A stretch of 51,452 nt of DNA from Nitrospirota bacterium (GCA_004321915.1 SCQE01000051.1:1-51452), one strand, 5' to 3'. Positions 37,211-47,296 are shown, counted from the first letter of the stretch. Made by a program: numbers and translations. The notes: generated by a model not told the origin, from the letters alone.

Positions 37211-37975
37211 TTATTTTTTCTCCACGCGTTCCATAAAATGTTTGATGATGTCGATAGGCACAGGGAAAACTATAGTCGAGTTCTTCTCTGTAGCAATCTC
37301 GGTCAGTGTCTGCAAAAACCTGAGTTGAAGCGTGGCAGGCTCGGAGGATATTATCTTTGCAGCATCCGCGAGCTTCTGTGACGCTTGGAATTCTCCTTCC
37401 GCGTGTATGATCTTCGCCCTCCGCTCACGTTCCGCTTCGGCCTGTTTTGCTATGGCGCGCAGCATCTCCGGGGGAAGGTCCACATTCTTGACCTCCACAG
37501 CAGATACCTTGACCCCCCACGGCTCGGTCTGGATGTCTATCACTTTCTGCAGTTCGGCGTTAAGCTCGTCCCTCTTTGCGAGCAGGTCGTCGAGCTGGCT
37601 CTGACCGAGAATACTGCGCAGCGTGGTCTGCGCTATCTGCGACGTAGCATAATAAAAGTCTTCGACCTCTGTGATGGCCCTTATAGGGTCGATCGGCCTG
37701 AAGTAAATTACCGCATTTACCTTGACCGTTATATTGTCCTTCGTGATGATGTCCTGCGGCGGCACGTCCATTGTCACTGTCCGCAAGCTCACCTTGACCA
37801 GCTTATCGATAATCGGCCATATGAGCACGAGCCCCGGCCCTCTTATGGGAATGATCCTGCCGAGCCTGAAGACAACACCGCGCTCGTATTCCTTTAGGAT
37901 CTTTATGGCGCTCGAAAGAATATAAAACACCATAAAAACAACGAACAAAAGACTTATTGAGGCCGATCCGATCAT
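37211..37975 (-). CDS. Slipin/stomatin-type SPFH protein
   Basis: A 254-residue membrane-anchored SPFH protein: one N-terminal hydrophobic segment ([19 protein letters not shown]), then the SPFH domain ([39 protein letters not shown]) and a helical C terminus ([20 protein letters not shown]). Such proteins form oligomeric membrane scaffolds. The usual partner NfeD protease gene is missing here. Confidence 0.92.
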   Translation of the reverse strand: MIGSASISLLFVVFMVFYILSSAIKILKEYERGVVFRLGRIIPIRGPGLVLIWPIIDKLVKVSLRTVTMDVPPQDIITKDNITVKVNAVIYFRPIDPIRAITEVEDFYYATSQIAQTTLRSILGQSQLDDLLAKRDELNAELQKVIDIQTEPWGVKVSAVEVKNVDLPPEMLRAIAKQAEAERERRAKIIHAEGEFQASQKLADAAKIISSEPATLQLRFLQTLTEIATEKNSTIVFPVPIDIIKHFMERVEKK

Positions 37976-38021
37976 ACTGCACCCCCTCTTTCAATAGAAT
38001 GTATTAAATTATACACAATGA

Positions 38022-38050
38022 TTGACAAAAAAATACGGCATCTATTAAAT
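38022..38050 (+). promoter_or_regulatory. Putative promoter of the SprA-like gene
   Basis: TTGACA (38022-38027), 17-bp spacer, TTAAAT (38045-38050). The start site would be near 38057, 34 bases before the ATG. Confidence 0.45.
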
Positions 38051-38090
38051 TTTATAAAGCAACACCGGCAATCCCCGATATAAAATATAT

Positions 38091-38564
38091 ATGAAAGTTA
38101 CGGCAGAATTGCATTCTCAGGCGTATTTGGCAAACCTTGCGGCAGGTAAGGGGCTGCTCCCGTCCGGCAAATCGGAATTGCGCTCTGCACAGAACGCCCG
38201 TATAGAATCGCTTGAAACAATACAGCGCACAGTTGTAAATCACGAGCTTGCACACATGGCGCCCGGCTCTGCACACAATGCAACCGCCAGCTATGAGTAC
38301 ATGAAAGGGCCTGACGGCACAAACTTCATAATTGCGGGTGGCGTATCCATAGATATGGGGACTTCAGGCCCTCCGGAAAAAGTAATAGACGATATGGAAA
38401 AAGTCAAAAGAGCGGCCCTTTCGCCCGCAAACCCTTCTTTTCAGGATTTTGTGGTGGCCGGACGCGCCATCGCAATAGCTAATTATGAAAAATCGCAGAA
38501 AGCTATCAAAGAATTTTTAGAAACCCCTGTAAACGAATCACAGACACTTTCGGTCTTCTCGTAA
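38091..38564 (+). CDS. SprA-related putative metalloprotease
   Basis: A 157-residue protein. VVNHELAHMAPGSAHNATASY-type sequence contains HELAH, a zincin-like HExxH motif, followed by YEYMKGPDGTNFIIAGGVSID, the signature of the SprA-related/putative metalloprotease family. No signal peptide. Relatives are usually single-copy and poorly studied; proteolytic activity is inferred from the motif. It lies alone between the divergent slipin gene and the convergent addA. Confidence 0.75.
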   Translation: MKVTAELHSQAYLANLAAGKGLLPSGKSELRSAQNARIESLETIQRTVVNHELAHMAPGSAHNATASYEYMKGPDGTNFIIAGGVSIDMGTSGPPEKVIDDMEKVKRAALSPANPSFQDFVVAGRAIAIANYEKSQKAIKEFLETPVNESQTLSVFS

Positions 38565-38569
38565 AATCC

Positions 38570-41503
38570 TCAGGCAACAAAAATCAGGGTCGGCTGATAA
38601 GTGAACAGAATATATGACTCCGCATTGACAAGAAACAGTTTTTCGACAGCCTCTTTGTATAAAGCCATCTGAAACGAATAATGTTTTTTCAACTCCGGTA
38701 TCTCTTTTTCGGAAACCGGATATGTCTTGTAGTCGTAAATGAACGCTTTCCCTTCCTTTAAGATGATCCTGTCTATCCTGCCGTTATAGACCGCCTTGCC
38801 TTTTTCCAAAACAAACGGAAACTCGGCATAAGCCTTGTCTTTCGGCAATACCACTTCAGAAAAATAAGGGGACGACTTAAGCTTCTCAAGCTCAGAATTC
38901 AGGACTCCGCTCAGCCTCGCAAACGATGCATCGGACCTGACCTCTCTCCGCAGTACCGTTAACGCTTTTTTAGGCAGGTCCTGCGCCCTGATCATCCCAT
39001 TTGAAACCCCCTCGAAAATCTTATGCAAAACCTTACCGAGTGTCACCCAGTCTTCACCGTGTTTCTTACGCATCCTGTCGACCTCTTCGGTCACATTCAT
39101 AAAACTCAGTCCCGGTTTGTAATCTATGGGATCCACATGTATTACCGTTCCATTATCGAAACGCCCCTTTACCTGTTTTAGATGCAGTTCCGGTTCCTGC
39201 CCCTCCTTAATCATGTCGGCGCTGTCGGGTTTTACATATTCAACCGTAAAAGGCAGTTCTTCGACATGCAGACTGTTTTTGTCGGCGCCGAGATCGAATA
39301 CGTCGAACAGGTACGAAAGTCTGCCTGAAGGCTTCTTATTAAGCACACCCGACATGCAGAGACAGTCCATGGCCCTTGTCGCAGCCACATAAAAAAGCCT
39401 TTTGTCCTCATCCTCTGTTTTTTCTCTCTGCTTTTGGAAAAGCGACATGTCTTTCCGGGATGCCGAATCTTCTTCATGTTCGAACCAGAAACCGTCTTCC
39501 CTTTCTTCCATAGCAACGGTATTAGTGAAACCTCTGGGCTTTTCATCGAGACAGGTAAGAAACACTATCGGAAACTGGAGCCCTTTAGACGAATGTATTG
39601 TCATTATTTTAACGGCATCCATGCCCTCCGTATTGACATTGGCCTTGCCCTCATCCGAATATTCAGAGGCCCTTATCAGTTTCTCTTTTATCTCTGTCCC
39701 GGAACAACCGGAGTCCTCGAAACCTTCGATAAGTTTTATGAATTTCTTAACATTCATGTACCGCTGCTTCTCATGCAGGTACCCCCATAACCCTGTTTCT
39801 ACAAGGATATCTTCCAACAAGAGCGCATACCCTTTTGTTTTCGAGCGGTCGCTCCAGCCTTTAAGGGCAACCGCAGCCTCGGTAAGCCTGTTGTCCTCCA
39901 TTGCAGACCAAAGCGTTTTCTGTTTCGGGTTCGATGGGCTGTAACCGGCTGCGAGGGCCTGCAGCGCAGGATAAATAATCCCTATGCCTGCGTTATCCTT
40001 TCCTGCGCTCCTGACAAGAGAGAGGAGGGAATCGTAGCCGACAGAGAACAACGGAGAGCGCAAAATACTGAAAAGACTGTAATCGTCGAGGGGGTCTATT
40101 ATAGAAAACAAAAGGTCCCTTAGAAGCGCCACTTCAGGGGTGTTGTAAAAACCTATCCCCTTAACAACAACAAACGGGACCCGTTTTCTCCTCAAGGCGT
40201 CTTCAAAAAGCGCAAGGTGTGTCCTGCTCCTGAGCAGTATCGTCATATCTCCGAACGAACACTCCCTGAGTCTGTCCTTGTCATAAACGAGATGTTTACG
40301 CACCATATCTTTTATCTTTGCGGCCACATGAAAGGCCTCCGAACGCCTGTCATCCCTCGAAACCCCGCTGCCTTCGATCACATTCAAACTCACATCGCCG
40401 GCCCCTGTCCTAACAGCGTCGAAAGACGAATACTCAACGCGCATCCCGTCATACAAACCCTTCGGCATAAGCCTTTCGAAAAATGTATTGATGAAATTTA
40501 CGACTGCAGGAAGGCTGCGGTAATTCTCCTTGACCTCCACAAAATGGTATTCGCTTCCGAGCCATTCCGACAAACTGTTACGGGCGTTTCTGAAGATGCC
40601 TACATCCGCCCCCCTGAACGAATATATCGACTGTTTATCGTCGCCCACCAGAAATATCGTGGGCCTGATACCGGATTCCCTCTTGGCCCCCTGACCTGCC
40701 CGCCACTCTTCCGTAAGCTTGTAGACTATCTTCCATTGCAGAGAGCTTGTGTCCTGAAATTCATCGACCAGTATATGGTCGGTATGCTCGTCGAACGAAT
40801 AAAGCACATTCAGCCATTCCGGATTTCTGGATATTGCGTCATAGGCGGTAAGTTCGAGATCGTTGTAATCGAGCAGATGCCTGTCCCGCTTTTTCTTCGT
40901 ATAGTTTTCAAGACATCCAGCATAAAGCTTCAACAGCATTTCGATACCCTTGACCTCCCCGTTTCCTGAGTTTTTGCGGGGGTCCCTTAATCCGAGTTCT
41001 ATAAGCGGCCTCTTTGAATGAAGCTCTCCGAGTTGATTGTAAAGCCTGCCCCAACCCTTTATGCCTTTATCTTTGAGCGCCTGCAAGAACAGACGCTCTT
41101 CAGACTGTCCGTCTTCCATCAGGGTCTCATACACGGCTTCGTTCCAAAGATTGTCCGAGTCAAAGCCGTCCATCACCTTTACTACAGGGTCTATGCCGAG
41201 TTCCAGACAAAAACGCTTTAGCAGCTTAAGGCAAAAAGCGTGTATTGTCGAAATGCGCATCTTAGGCATCTTGGCGCGCACAGCGTCGAACATGGCTGGG
41301 TCGTCCTTCTGGAGGATGTTAAGTATCCGCTCCTTCATCTCGGCCGCGGCCTTCTCGGTAAAAGTGATCGCTAAAATACGCTCGACACCCGAGCCGTGCT
41401 TCAGCAGCTCGATATACCTTCTGGCCAGTTTTTCGGTCTTGCCCGAACCGGCAGGCGAAGAGATCATTACGCTCTTCGATATGTCGAGGTAATTCTCGGT
41501 CAT
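38570..41503 (-). CDS. addA: AddA/RecB-like UvrD helicase-nuclease
   Basis: A 977-residue superfamily 1A helicase with C-terminal nuclease. Walker A SSPAGSGKTEK, motif Ia ITFTEKAAAEM, motif II LVDEFQDTSSLQW, motif III VGDDKQSIYSFRGAD, motif V MTIHSSKGLQFP, motif VI FYVAATRA; the PD-(D/E)XK nuclease core ends in FIYDYKTYPV. With the AddB-like gene upstream in the same operon it should form a RecBCD-type enzyme for double-strand break repair. It is shorter than Bacillus AddA (~1,230). Confidence 0.93.
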   Translation of the reverse strand: MTENYLDISKSVMISSPAGSGKTEKLARRYIELLKHGSGVERILAITFTEKAAAEMKERILNILQKDDPAMFDAVRAKMPKMRISTIHAFCLKLLKRFCLELGIDPVVKVMDGFDSDNLWNEAVYETLMEDGQSEERLFLQALKDKGIKGWGRLYNQLGELHSKRPLIELGLRDPRKNSGNGEVKGIEMLLKLYAGCLENYTKKKRDRHLLDYNDLELTAYDAISRNPEWLNVLYSFDEHTDHILVDEFQDTSSLQWKIVYKLTEEWRAGQGAKRESGIRPTIFLVGDDKQSIYSFRGADVGIFRNARNSLSEWLGSEYHFVEVKENYRSLPAVVNFINTFFERLMPKGLYDGMRVEYSSFDAVRTGAGDVSLNVIEGSGVSRDDRRSEAFHVAAKIKDMVRKHLVYDKDRLRECSFGDMTILLRSRTHLALFEDALRRKRVPFVVVKGIGFYNTPEVALLRDLLFSIIDPLDDYSLFSILRSPLFSVGYDSLLSLVRSAGKDNAGIGIIYPALQALAAGYSPSNPKQKTLWSAMEDNRLTEAAVALKGWSDRSKTKGYALLLEDILVETGLWGYLHEKQRYMNVKKFIKLIEGFEDSGCSGTEIKEKLIRASEYSDEGKANVNTEGMDAVKIMTIHSSKGLQFPIVFLTCLDEKPRGFTNTVAMEEREDGFWFEHEEDSASRKDMSLFQKQREKTEDEDKRLFYVAATRAMDCLCMSGVLNKKPSGRLSYLFDVFDLGADKNSLHVEELPFTVEYVKPDSADMIKEGQEPELHLKQVKGRFDNGTVIHVDPIDYKPGLSFMNVTEEVDRMRKKHGEDWVTLGKVLHKIFEGVSNGMIRAQDLPKKALTVLRREVRSDASFARLSGVLNSELEKLKSSPYFSEVVLPKDKAYAEFPFVLEKGKAVYNGRIDRIILKEGKAFIYDYKTYPVSEKEIPELKKHYSFQMALYKEAVEKLFLVNAESYILFTYQPTLIFVA

Positions 41504-41746
41504 TTATTTTTGGGCCGCCTTAAGCCGGGCAAGCCTCTCTTTGGCCCTATCGGCATAATCGCTGTCAGGGTATTTATTCACTATCTCCTCATAAAGCTTG
41601 ACCGCATGCTCCTTGTTGTTCTGAAGCTCCTCGAACTTTGCCGTCTCAAACAGCTCAGCTGCATTGCTGCCGCAGCCTGTAAGAAAAAAAACAAACACAA
41701 CGAATAAAAAAATTGCCGACAGCCTCATAATGACCTTCAGTTTCAT
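41504..41746 (-). CDS. Small TPR-type lipoprotein
   Basis: An 80-residue lipoprotein (lipobox LTGC, C25) with one or two TPR-like helices (FEELQNNKEHAVKLYEEIVN, YPDSDYADRAKERLARL), like a single repeat unit of BamD. GGGAGGCTTTAA precedes the ATG. It abuts addA directly and follows the patatin gene, inside the add operon; its link to DNA repair is not obvious. Confidence 0.75.
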   Translation of the reverse strand: MKLKVIMRLSAIFLFVVFVFFLTGCGSNAAELFETAKFEELQNNKEHAVKLYEEIVNKYPDSDYADRAKERLARLKAAQK

Positions 41747-42622
41747 TTAAAGCCTCCCTTCCTGTTTCATTTTTTCTATCACTGCGTTTATCTTGGGCAT
41801 CGCCTCAGACGCCGCCTTTTCGCCTTCCAGAATAGCCTCATGCCTCTTGTCGAAATCCGCAGATCCTATGTATCCGACTTTAGGTTTGATTACAATATCG
41901 GCCTTGGCCAGTTGGACGGCCGCGATCTTCGAATACATGATATTTATGGATTGGAGAATGTTCTCAAGCGTGCCCTGAGGCTGAGAACTGTCCACATCTC
42001 CCGATATATCGACCGCTATGACAAAATCAGCCCCGTATTTTCGCGCAGCATCGACCGCAACAGGACTGACAACCCCTCCGTCCACATACATTCTGCCTCC
42101 TGACTTGACCGGCCTGAAGACACCCGGGATAGAACAGCTCGACCTGATCGCAATGCCCGCGTTGCCCTGACCGAAGATGGTCTCCTGTCCGTTTTGTATA
42201 TTGGTGGCAACCGCATAGAACGGCGTTCTGAACTTTTCCATGGGTGTATTCTTCACCGTCCTGTTTATATACTCTTCCAGCTTATCGCCTTTTATAAAAC
42301 CGTTGTCCGGTATCGCAAGATCGACCAGATCGCTTTTTTCCAATGACAGCGCAATCTTCTGGAGCTGAAAGGCGTTGAAGCCGTAAGCGTATAAGCCGCC
42401 TACAAAACTCCCCGCGCTAGTCCCGACAACCATATGCACAGGTATTTTGTTCATCTCAAGCACCTTCAGCACACCTATATGGGCAAAGCCTTTTGAGGCG
42501 CCCGCCCCCAGCACCACAGCAACCTTGGCAGGCTGCTGCTGGGGCTGAACAGACCCCTTCTGCACGCAGGACACCGTCAGCAGCGCAAATGCGACTAAAA
42601 GCAAAAAAGTTTTCCTTATCAT
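41747..42622 (-). CDS. Patatin-like phospholipase (RssA-type), probable lipoprotein
   Basis: A 291-residue patatin family hydrolase. Oxyanion loop GAGASKGFAHIG, nucleophile Ser in VGTSAGSFVGG (GxSxG), catalytic Asp in YVDGGVVSP. The N-terminal signal (FLLLVAFALLTVSC) ends in a lipobox-like Cys at residue 19. It likely hydrolyses lipids at the cell envelope. AAGGAGG stands before the ATG. Located between addB and the TPR lipoprotein. Confidence 0.88.
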   Translation of the reverse strand: MIRKTFLLLVAFALLTVSCVQKGSVQPQQQPAKVAVVLGAGASKGFAHIGVLKVLEMNKIPVHMVVGTSAGSFVGGLYAYGFNAFQLQKIALSLEKSDLVDLAIPDNGFIKGDKLEEYINRTVKNTPMEKFRTPFYAVATNIQNGQETIFGQGNAGIAIRSSCSIPGVFRPVKSGGRMYVDGGVVSPVAVDAARKYGADFVIAVDISGDVDSSQPQGTLENILQSINIMYSKIAAVQLAKADIVIKPKVGYIGSADFDKRHEAILEGEKAASEAMPKINAVIEKMKQEGRL

Positions 42623-42633
42623 CCATCCTCCTT

Positions 42634-45366
42634 CTATCGTTGTGTATAGGGGCAGAACGGGTTCTCAGGACACCGTCTGCAGTTGTATTCATTGATGGGA
42701 TTGGCCGTAAAATCGCCCGCTCTCATACGTTCCACAGCTTCTTCGAGAAACCCGAGCGCCGCTATCACAAGACTGTCCATAGGGCCGCCTGCCGCAGCGT
42801 CGTTCTTTGTCCTTCTCGCTGACGGACACCATTTCAGGCTTATATCCTTGAGCGAATAAATGCCTACCCTGTTCACCTTGTAGCCCTGACTTTTCATGAT
42901 CGCCGCATAAAGAAAGAGCTGCAGGTTCTGTGTCCCCTTCTCGACCTGCGCGCAGGTAATATCCGCAGCCCCGGTTTTATAGTCTATGATCTGGACCCCG
43001 TCGCCTATCCTGTCAAAACGGTCTATCTTGCCTTTCATCCTAATGCCTTTAAGAGGCTCCCCGGTTATTGTCCTCTCTACCTCTGTAGTCAAATATCCGC
43101 TCTTTCTGATTTCAAGCTCCTTGTCATAGATGAGCGGGATACTCTGCATAAAAGTGTCGGCCACGATTTCTTTCCAATAAACCGGGATCTTTTTGCCCTT
43201 TAACGCCTCATCGACCGCAACGCGGGCCTTTGCGATAAAAGCATCCAGCCCGGGCAGAGGTTCTCTTATCAGGTCCTCCATTATTCTATGGGCTATCAAT
43301 CCGAGGGTCAGGGCCTCAAGACCGTACTCTTTTACGCTCAGGGGCTCTGCCCCTATCGCCTTTCGCACAAAGAAAAGCCGGGGGCAGTTCCTGTAGGCGT
43401 CGATATCGGTGACACGCAGGACCGCGCTTCTTGCATGCGAGGCATAAACTCTCGAATTTATTTCTCCATAATGCTCTGTGAGGAATTTTTTTTCGAACGA
43501 GACCATAAACTCCGCAGCCGAGTATATGCCCGGTATGCGTTGAGGGACCAGCTCTCCGCCGAACAGAAACGGCGAAGGCAGAAACATGTCGTCGCCCTCC
43601 ATCACCGGATACGAGAGACTGATACGGCGCGAGCATTTTAAAAGTCTCCTGAACATGAACTGTTGCAGTTCGATATGTTTGTCCATATAAAGCAGGCCCG
43701 CCTTTTTTCTTGCGCTGTCCGGAAGAATGTATTCGGAAGAACCGTGCGAGGGCATGTCGGACTCGGTAAGTCCTCCGACATAAAGATACTCGGGACATAT
43801 TGCAAGGGCTTCAGGCATCCGGCATATCCTTACTCCCGATGTTTCTTCATGTATTTCCATGCCCATAAGCAGATGGCGCAATATTTCGGCAAACCCTGCA
43901 ATATCTGTTCTCATGGCGGTTGTTTCACCCGCAAAAATAAGCTTTTCGAACGCATCTTCCAGCGCCTCTAAAATCCGGCCCCTCTTTTCGATATCCTCCA
44001 GCGTAGGGAACCCCAGCAAAGAGAGGCATTTTCTTGCGGCCGAGACGAACTCCGTAAGGCTTGCGCCGTTTTTCAGTATTTCAAGCGGGGCCAACAGGCC
44101 GAATACGAAATTAAAGTCCTTTTCGAAAAACTTGGCATCTTCGATAAGAGAAACCTCTACGGTCTCTCCCCCATGCACGGCAAAGTCGAGCCATGAATCC
44201 TTGCCTGAAACAACGCCCGAAATAACTGAAAGTGTCGGCATCCATTTTCTAAGGCTTTCCGGAATTCTGCTGAAATAAGGCGACGACAGGAAAGATGTGA
44301 AAAGGCTGCGCGGGTAATTGTCTCTTATCGAACAGATAAGGGTGATAATGTCGGAAAACGGCCTGAGGTCCAAGGATGACCTACCCCCCGGCATTTCATG
44401 AGGTATGCCGTAACGTATGAACACCCGGTGCAGCATGCTTCCGTATTTATCGAGGTCCGGAAAGGTAACAGCGATCTTTTCGAGGTCTCTACATCCTCCG
44501 GACACAAAAAGAGACTTTATGGACCTCGCTATCTCTTCGATCTCATCCTCCATGTCGGAATAGGCGTGATATGCGAGCTTGTCCGGAACGTCATCGCAGT
44601 TTAAAAAAACCTTCTCTGTTTCAAAAGACGCATTGAGGAACTCCGTTAAGTTCCGGGTCATATGTACATGTCCGGGGTGATAAGGCATCATGATAAAAGT
44701 CGTTTTAGAACATTCTATTATTTTCTTGAGAAACGCCTTCTCGGAATTGTCCGGGTCGATGAAGCCGTCTACGAGAAGAACATCGTTACTGGTCTTTTCG
44801 AGTCCCGGCAGCAGTTCATCGTGACGTATTATGAGGTCGTGGTCGTCCGTCAAACTGTTCTTGTCCATAAAATCGAGATACGCTTCCCACAGGTCTATCG
44901 CTTCGCCCACCCCTTTCAAAACCGGCTCTGCAATATCGAGCGACCTCATCTGTTCGAAGAGAACGTCTTTGACCACAGCCGGATTTTCACGCAAGAAAGC
45001 ATGCCTTATATCCGAAATAAAATCCGCGGTCAGGCATGAGAAACCGAGACTTTTAGAGCTCAAGGCGGAGAATATCACAGGGACCATGTCCCTTCCTACG
45101 ACCCTCTTTTCTCCGGAAAAATCGAACAGCCCTTTAGCATACTGCATAAGACTGTTCATGCGCGGTGGGATATAACATGCCTGTACGTGCAATTCGTTAG
45201 TTATCCTGTGAAAAGTCTTTCTCGCCGCATTAAGCAATACCGCATCCGGCGCGAGATAGAGCATACCCGAAAAATCTTTAGTATTTCCGGTATTGGAAAG
45301 GGCCTCTTTGAAAAGTCTTTCCGTGGCATTTCTTAATGTAAACGGCGCAAAAAATATCTTGACCAT
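42634..45366 (-). CDS. addB: AddB-like helicase/nuclease subunit
   Basis: A 910-residue protein with a degenerate helicase region and a C-terminal PD-(D/E)XK nuclease (VQIIDYKTGAADIT). One cysteine in YRNCPRLFFVRK and three in CRRCPENPFC at the C terminus form the four-Cys set that holds the [4Fe-4S] cluster of AddB-type nucleases. The N-terminal Walker A motif is not evident, as in AddB proteins that have lost ATPase function. It is the first gene of the addB-patatin-TPR-addA operon. Confidence 0.85.
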   Translation of the reverse strand: MVKIFFAPFTLRNATERLFKEALSNTGNTKDFSGMLYLAPDAVLLNAARKTFHRITNELHVQACYIPPRMNSLMQYAKGLFDFSGEKRVVGRDMVPVIFSALSSKSLGFSCLTADFISDIRHAFLRENPAVVKDVLFEQMRSLDIAEPVLKGVGEAIDLWEAYLDFMDKNSLTDDHDLIIRHDELLPGLEKTSNDVLLVDGFIDPDNSEKAFLKKIIECSKTTFIMMPYHPGHVHMTRNLTEFLNASFETEKVFLNCDDVPDKLAYHAYSDMEDEIEEIARSIKSLFVSGGCRDLEKIAVTFPDLDKYGSMLHRVFIRYGIPHEMPGGRSSLDLRPFSDIITLICSIRDNYPRSLFTSFLSSPYFSRIPESLRKWMPTLSVISGVVSGKDSWLDFAVHGGETVEVSLIEDAKFFEKDFNFVFGLLAPLEILKNGASLTEFVSAARKCLSLLGFPTLEDIEKRGRILEALEDAFEKLIFAGETTAMRTDIAGFAEILRHLLMGMEIHEETSGVRICRMPEALAICPEYLYVGGLTESDMPSHGSSEYILPDSARKKAGLLYMDKHIELQQFMFRRLLKCSRRISLSYPVMEGDDMFLPSPFLFGGELVPQRIPGIYSAAEFMVSFEKKFLTEHYGEINSRVYASHARSAVLRVTDIDAYRNCPRLFFVRKAIGAEPLSVKEYGLEALTLGLIAHRIMEDLIREPLPGLDAFIAKARVAVDEALKGKKIPVYWKEIVADTFMQSIPLIYDKELEIRKSGYLTTEVERTITGEPLKGIRMKGKIDRFDRIGDGVQIIDYKTGAADITCAQVEKGTQNLQLFLYAAIMKSQGYKVNRVGIYSLKDISLKWCPSARRTKNDAAAGGPMDSLVIAALGFLEEAVERMRAGDFTANPINEYNCRRCPENPFCPYTQR

Positions 45367-45452
45367 CAGGAATTATACGGCCTGAAAATACGTTTATGCA
45401 AAAAGCCATCGAATAGTTTAAAATAGCTGAACTTTTGACACGGAGGATCGTC

Positions 45453-45974
45453 ATGATAACCGGAAAGCCTCTTTTGAGTGTGGAACAGATAAATAAGCGT
45501 GTCACTGAACTTGCCGAAAAGATTTCGAACGATTACAGGGGAAAAGAAATCACGGCAGTCGGTATTCTAAAAGGCGCCTTTATGTTTTATGCGGATTTAA
45601 TAAGGGCCCTTTCCGTCTCGGTCAAGGTCGATTTTATAGTGTCTTCAAGCTATCTGAAGAGCAGCTCCACAGGCGATGTAAAAGTCCATTACGATATCAA
45701 AGAAGATATTGCAGGCAAACATATACTCCTGATAGATGACATCGCCGACACAGGCATATCCCTCAACCACATACGCGAAAGGGTCTTATCTCAAAGCCCC
45801 GAAAGCCTGAAAATATGCGTTTTCCTCGACAAAAAAGAACGGCGGCTTGTGGATGTGCCGATAGATTATGTCGGGTTCGACATCCCGAACGAATTCGTGG
45901 TCGGCTACGGGCTGGACTACAACAGCAACTTCAGGAACCTGCCGTATATCGCCGTATTCAAGAAAGAGACATAA
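45453..45974 (+). CDS. hpt: Hypoxanthine(-guanine) phosphoribosyltransferase
   Basis: A 173-residue type I phosphoribosyltransferase for purine salvage. Motifs: GILKGAFMFYADLIR, SSYLKSSSTGDVKV, the PRPP loop ILLIDDIADTGISL and VGYGLDYNSNFRNLPYI. The start is ATG 45453 with GGAGGATCGTC upstream; a TTG six codons earlier lies in front of that site and is rejected. Divergent from addB. Confidence 0.95.
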   Translation: MITGKPLLSVEQINKRVTELAEKISNDYRGKEITAVGILKGAFMFYADLIRALSVSVKVDFIVSSSYLKSSSTGDVKVHYDIKEDIAGKHILLIDDIADTGISLNHIRERVLSQSPESLKICVFLDKKERRLVDVPIDYVGFDIPNEFVVGYGLDYNSNFRNLPYIAVFKKET

Positions 45975-46053
45975 CAGCTTCGCAAATGTCCGTATGCTGC
46001 CTTGCCTCCGGAGCTTTTTACTCTGCCGTAAGACCGGCTTTTCAGGCTTGGCC

Positions 46054-47004
46054 TTAGTCTAAAGGAGTGCCGTCCCTAAGGTCTTCGTAGAGCTTTCTGA
46101 GGTCGGGCATCTCTTTGGCAGCCATCGCCTTCATGCCGCTTCTCGGATGCTCGTTCAGTATGCCGGTGATCATATAGGGTATGTGGTATCCCCATTCGAC
46201 TTCAGCCTTAAGCGGAATGAACAATTCCTGAATGACCTCCAAGATGGGCCTTATGTCGAATTTAGGGTTCCTGAGAAAACTCATGAGAAGTTCGAGAGGG
46301 CAGTTTCCTGCGCCCCTTCCCATCCCGTAGATCGTGGCGTCGATGCGGTTTATGCCTGCGATGATCGCCTCTATCGTATTGGCAAAGGCAAGCTGCTGGT
46401 TATTGTGGGTATGAATGCCGAGCTCTTTTCCGGGCATCGCCTCAAAGTATTTTTTTGCGAGAAAATGGATCTGCTCCGAATACATGGCCCCGAAACTGTC
46501 AACGAGATATATGACCGGCACGCTGCTTTTTGCAAGATCGTTGAGCGCCTCGTCCAAGTCCCTTTCTATAACCTTGGATACGGCCATCAGGTTTATGGTA
46601 ACCTCGTACCCCTTGTCCTGACACAGATGGGCCAAACTGACAGCCTTGTCCGTCTCGTGCGCATAACACGCAACCCTGATCATGTCCAATACGCTTTCGC
46701 TCTTCGGATATATGTCGCAAGCGTCTATCCTTCCGATATCGGCCATCGCAGAAAGCTTCATATCGCCTTTCTTATCGCCTATGACCCGTTTAATGTCATC
46801 TTCCGTGCAGAACTTCCATGCGCCGTGCTCTACCCGGCAAAAATATTTCTCGGAAGATTTATAACCGATCTCCATATAGTCTATACCCGCAACCGAAAGG
46901 GCGTTAAAAACCTTGCTAACAAAATCATTGCTGAACTGCCATTTATTTATAAGGCCGCCGTCGCGGACAGTGCAGTCCAAAACCTTTATCTGTGGTCGAA
47001 ACAT
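46054..47004 (-). CDS. DRE-TIM aldolase/HMG-CoA lyase-like protein
   Basis: A 316-residue TIM-barrel metalloenzyme of the HMGL-like family. LDCTVRDGG holds the Arg-Asp motif, and GIHTHNNQQLAFANT supplies the metal-binding HxH. Closest in pattern to 4-hydroxy-2-oxovalerate aldolase catalytic-domain proteins, often found with LPS or capsule genes, but no such neighbours are seen. Substrate unknown. GGAGGAATCACT precedes the ATG. Confidence 0.85.
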   Translation of the reverse strand: MFRPQIKVLDCTVRDGGLINKWQFSNDFVSKVFNALSVAGIDYMEIGYKSSEKYFCRVEHGAWKFCTEDDIKRVIGDKKGDMKLSAMADIGRIDACDIYPKSESVLDMIRVACYAHETDKAVSLAHLCQDKGYEVTINLMAVSKVIERDLDEALNDLAKSSVPVIYLVDSFGAMYSEQIHFLAKKYFEAMPGKELGIHTHNNQQLAFANTIEAIIAGINRIDATIYGMGRGAGNCPLELLMSFLRNPKFDIRPILEVIQELFIPLKAEVEWGYHIPYMITGILNEHPRSGMKAMAAKEMPDLRKLYEDLRDGTPLD

Positions 47005-47125
47005 AGTGATTCCTCCTCTATAATATGAATTGAATTTAACTGAGACGGAATATTAATAATACACAATTTAATAGGTTTTTCGATACATATGAATGTCTAT
47101 GAATTGCTGCTATGCTTTTATGAAT

Positions 47126-47296
47126 TTATATCCTTCCTTCACGCAGTCCTTCCATAATCTCTTTTTCTTTTCTGCCCATAAAAAGTTGATTAAACTCATT
47201 CATATCTTCCAGCCACCGAAGCTTGTCTTCAACAGAAAGCGCCATATACTCAAGAATTTTATCGTCTTCAAGAGTATAAATGAGGCCCTTAACCAT
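47126..47296 (-). CDS. Small partner protein of the nucleotidyltransferase
   Basis: A 56-residue acidic helical protein (YTLEDDKILEYMALS, NEFNQLFMGRKEKEIMEGL). Its ATG (47294-47296) overlaps the stop of the nucleotidyltransferase gene by eight bases and is preceded by TTGAGGAGAGTA. Such short partners regularly accompany this nucleotidyltransferase type, suggesting a toxin-antitoxin-like pair; unproven. Confidence 0.6.
   Translation of the reverse strand: MVKGLIYTLEDDKILEYMALSVEDKLRWLEDMNEFNQLFMGRKEKEIMEGLREGRI

Noticed and set aside
46000-46030. CTCCGGAGC-TTTTT after hpt as a terminator
   Set aside because: The palindrome leaves no loop, so a stable terminator stem cannot form.
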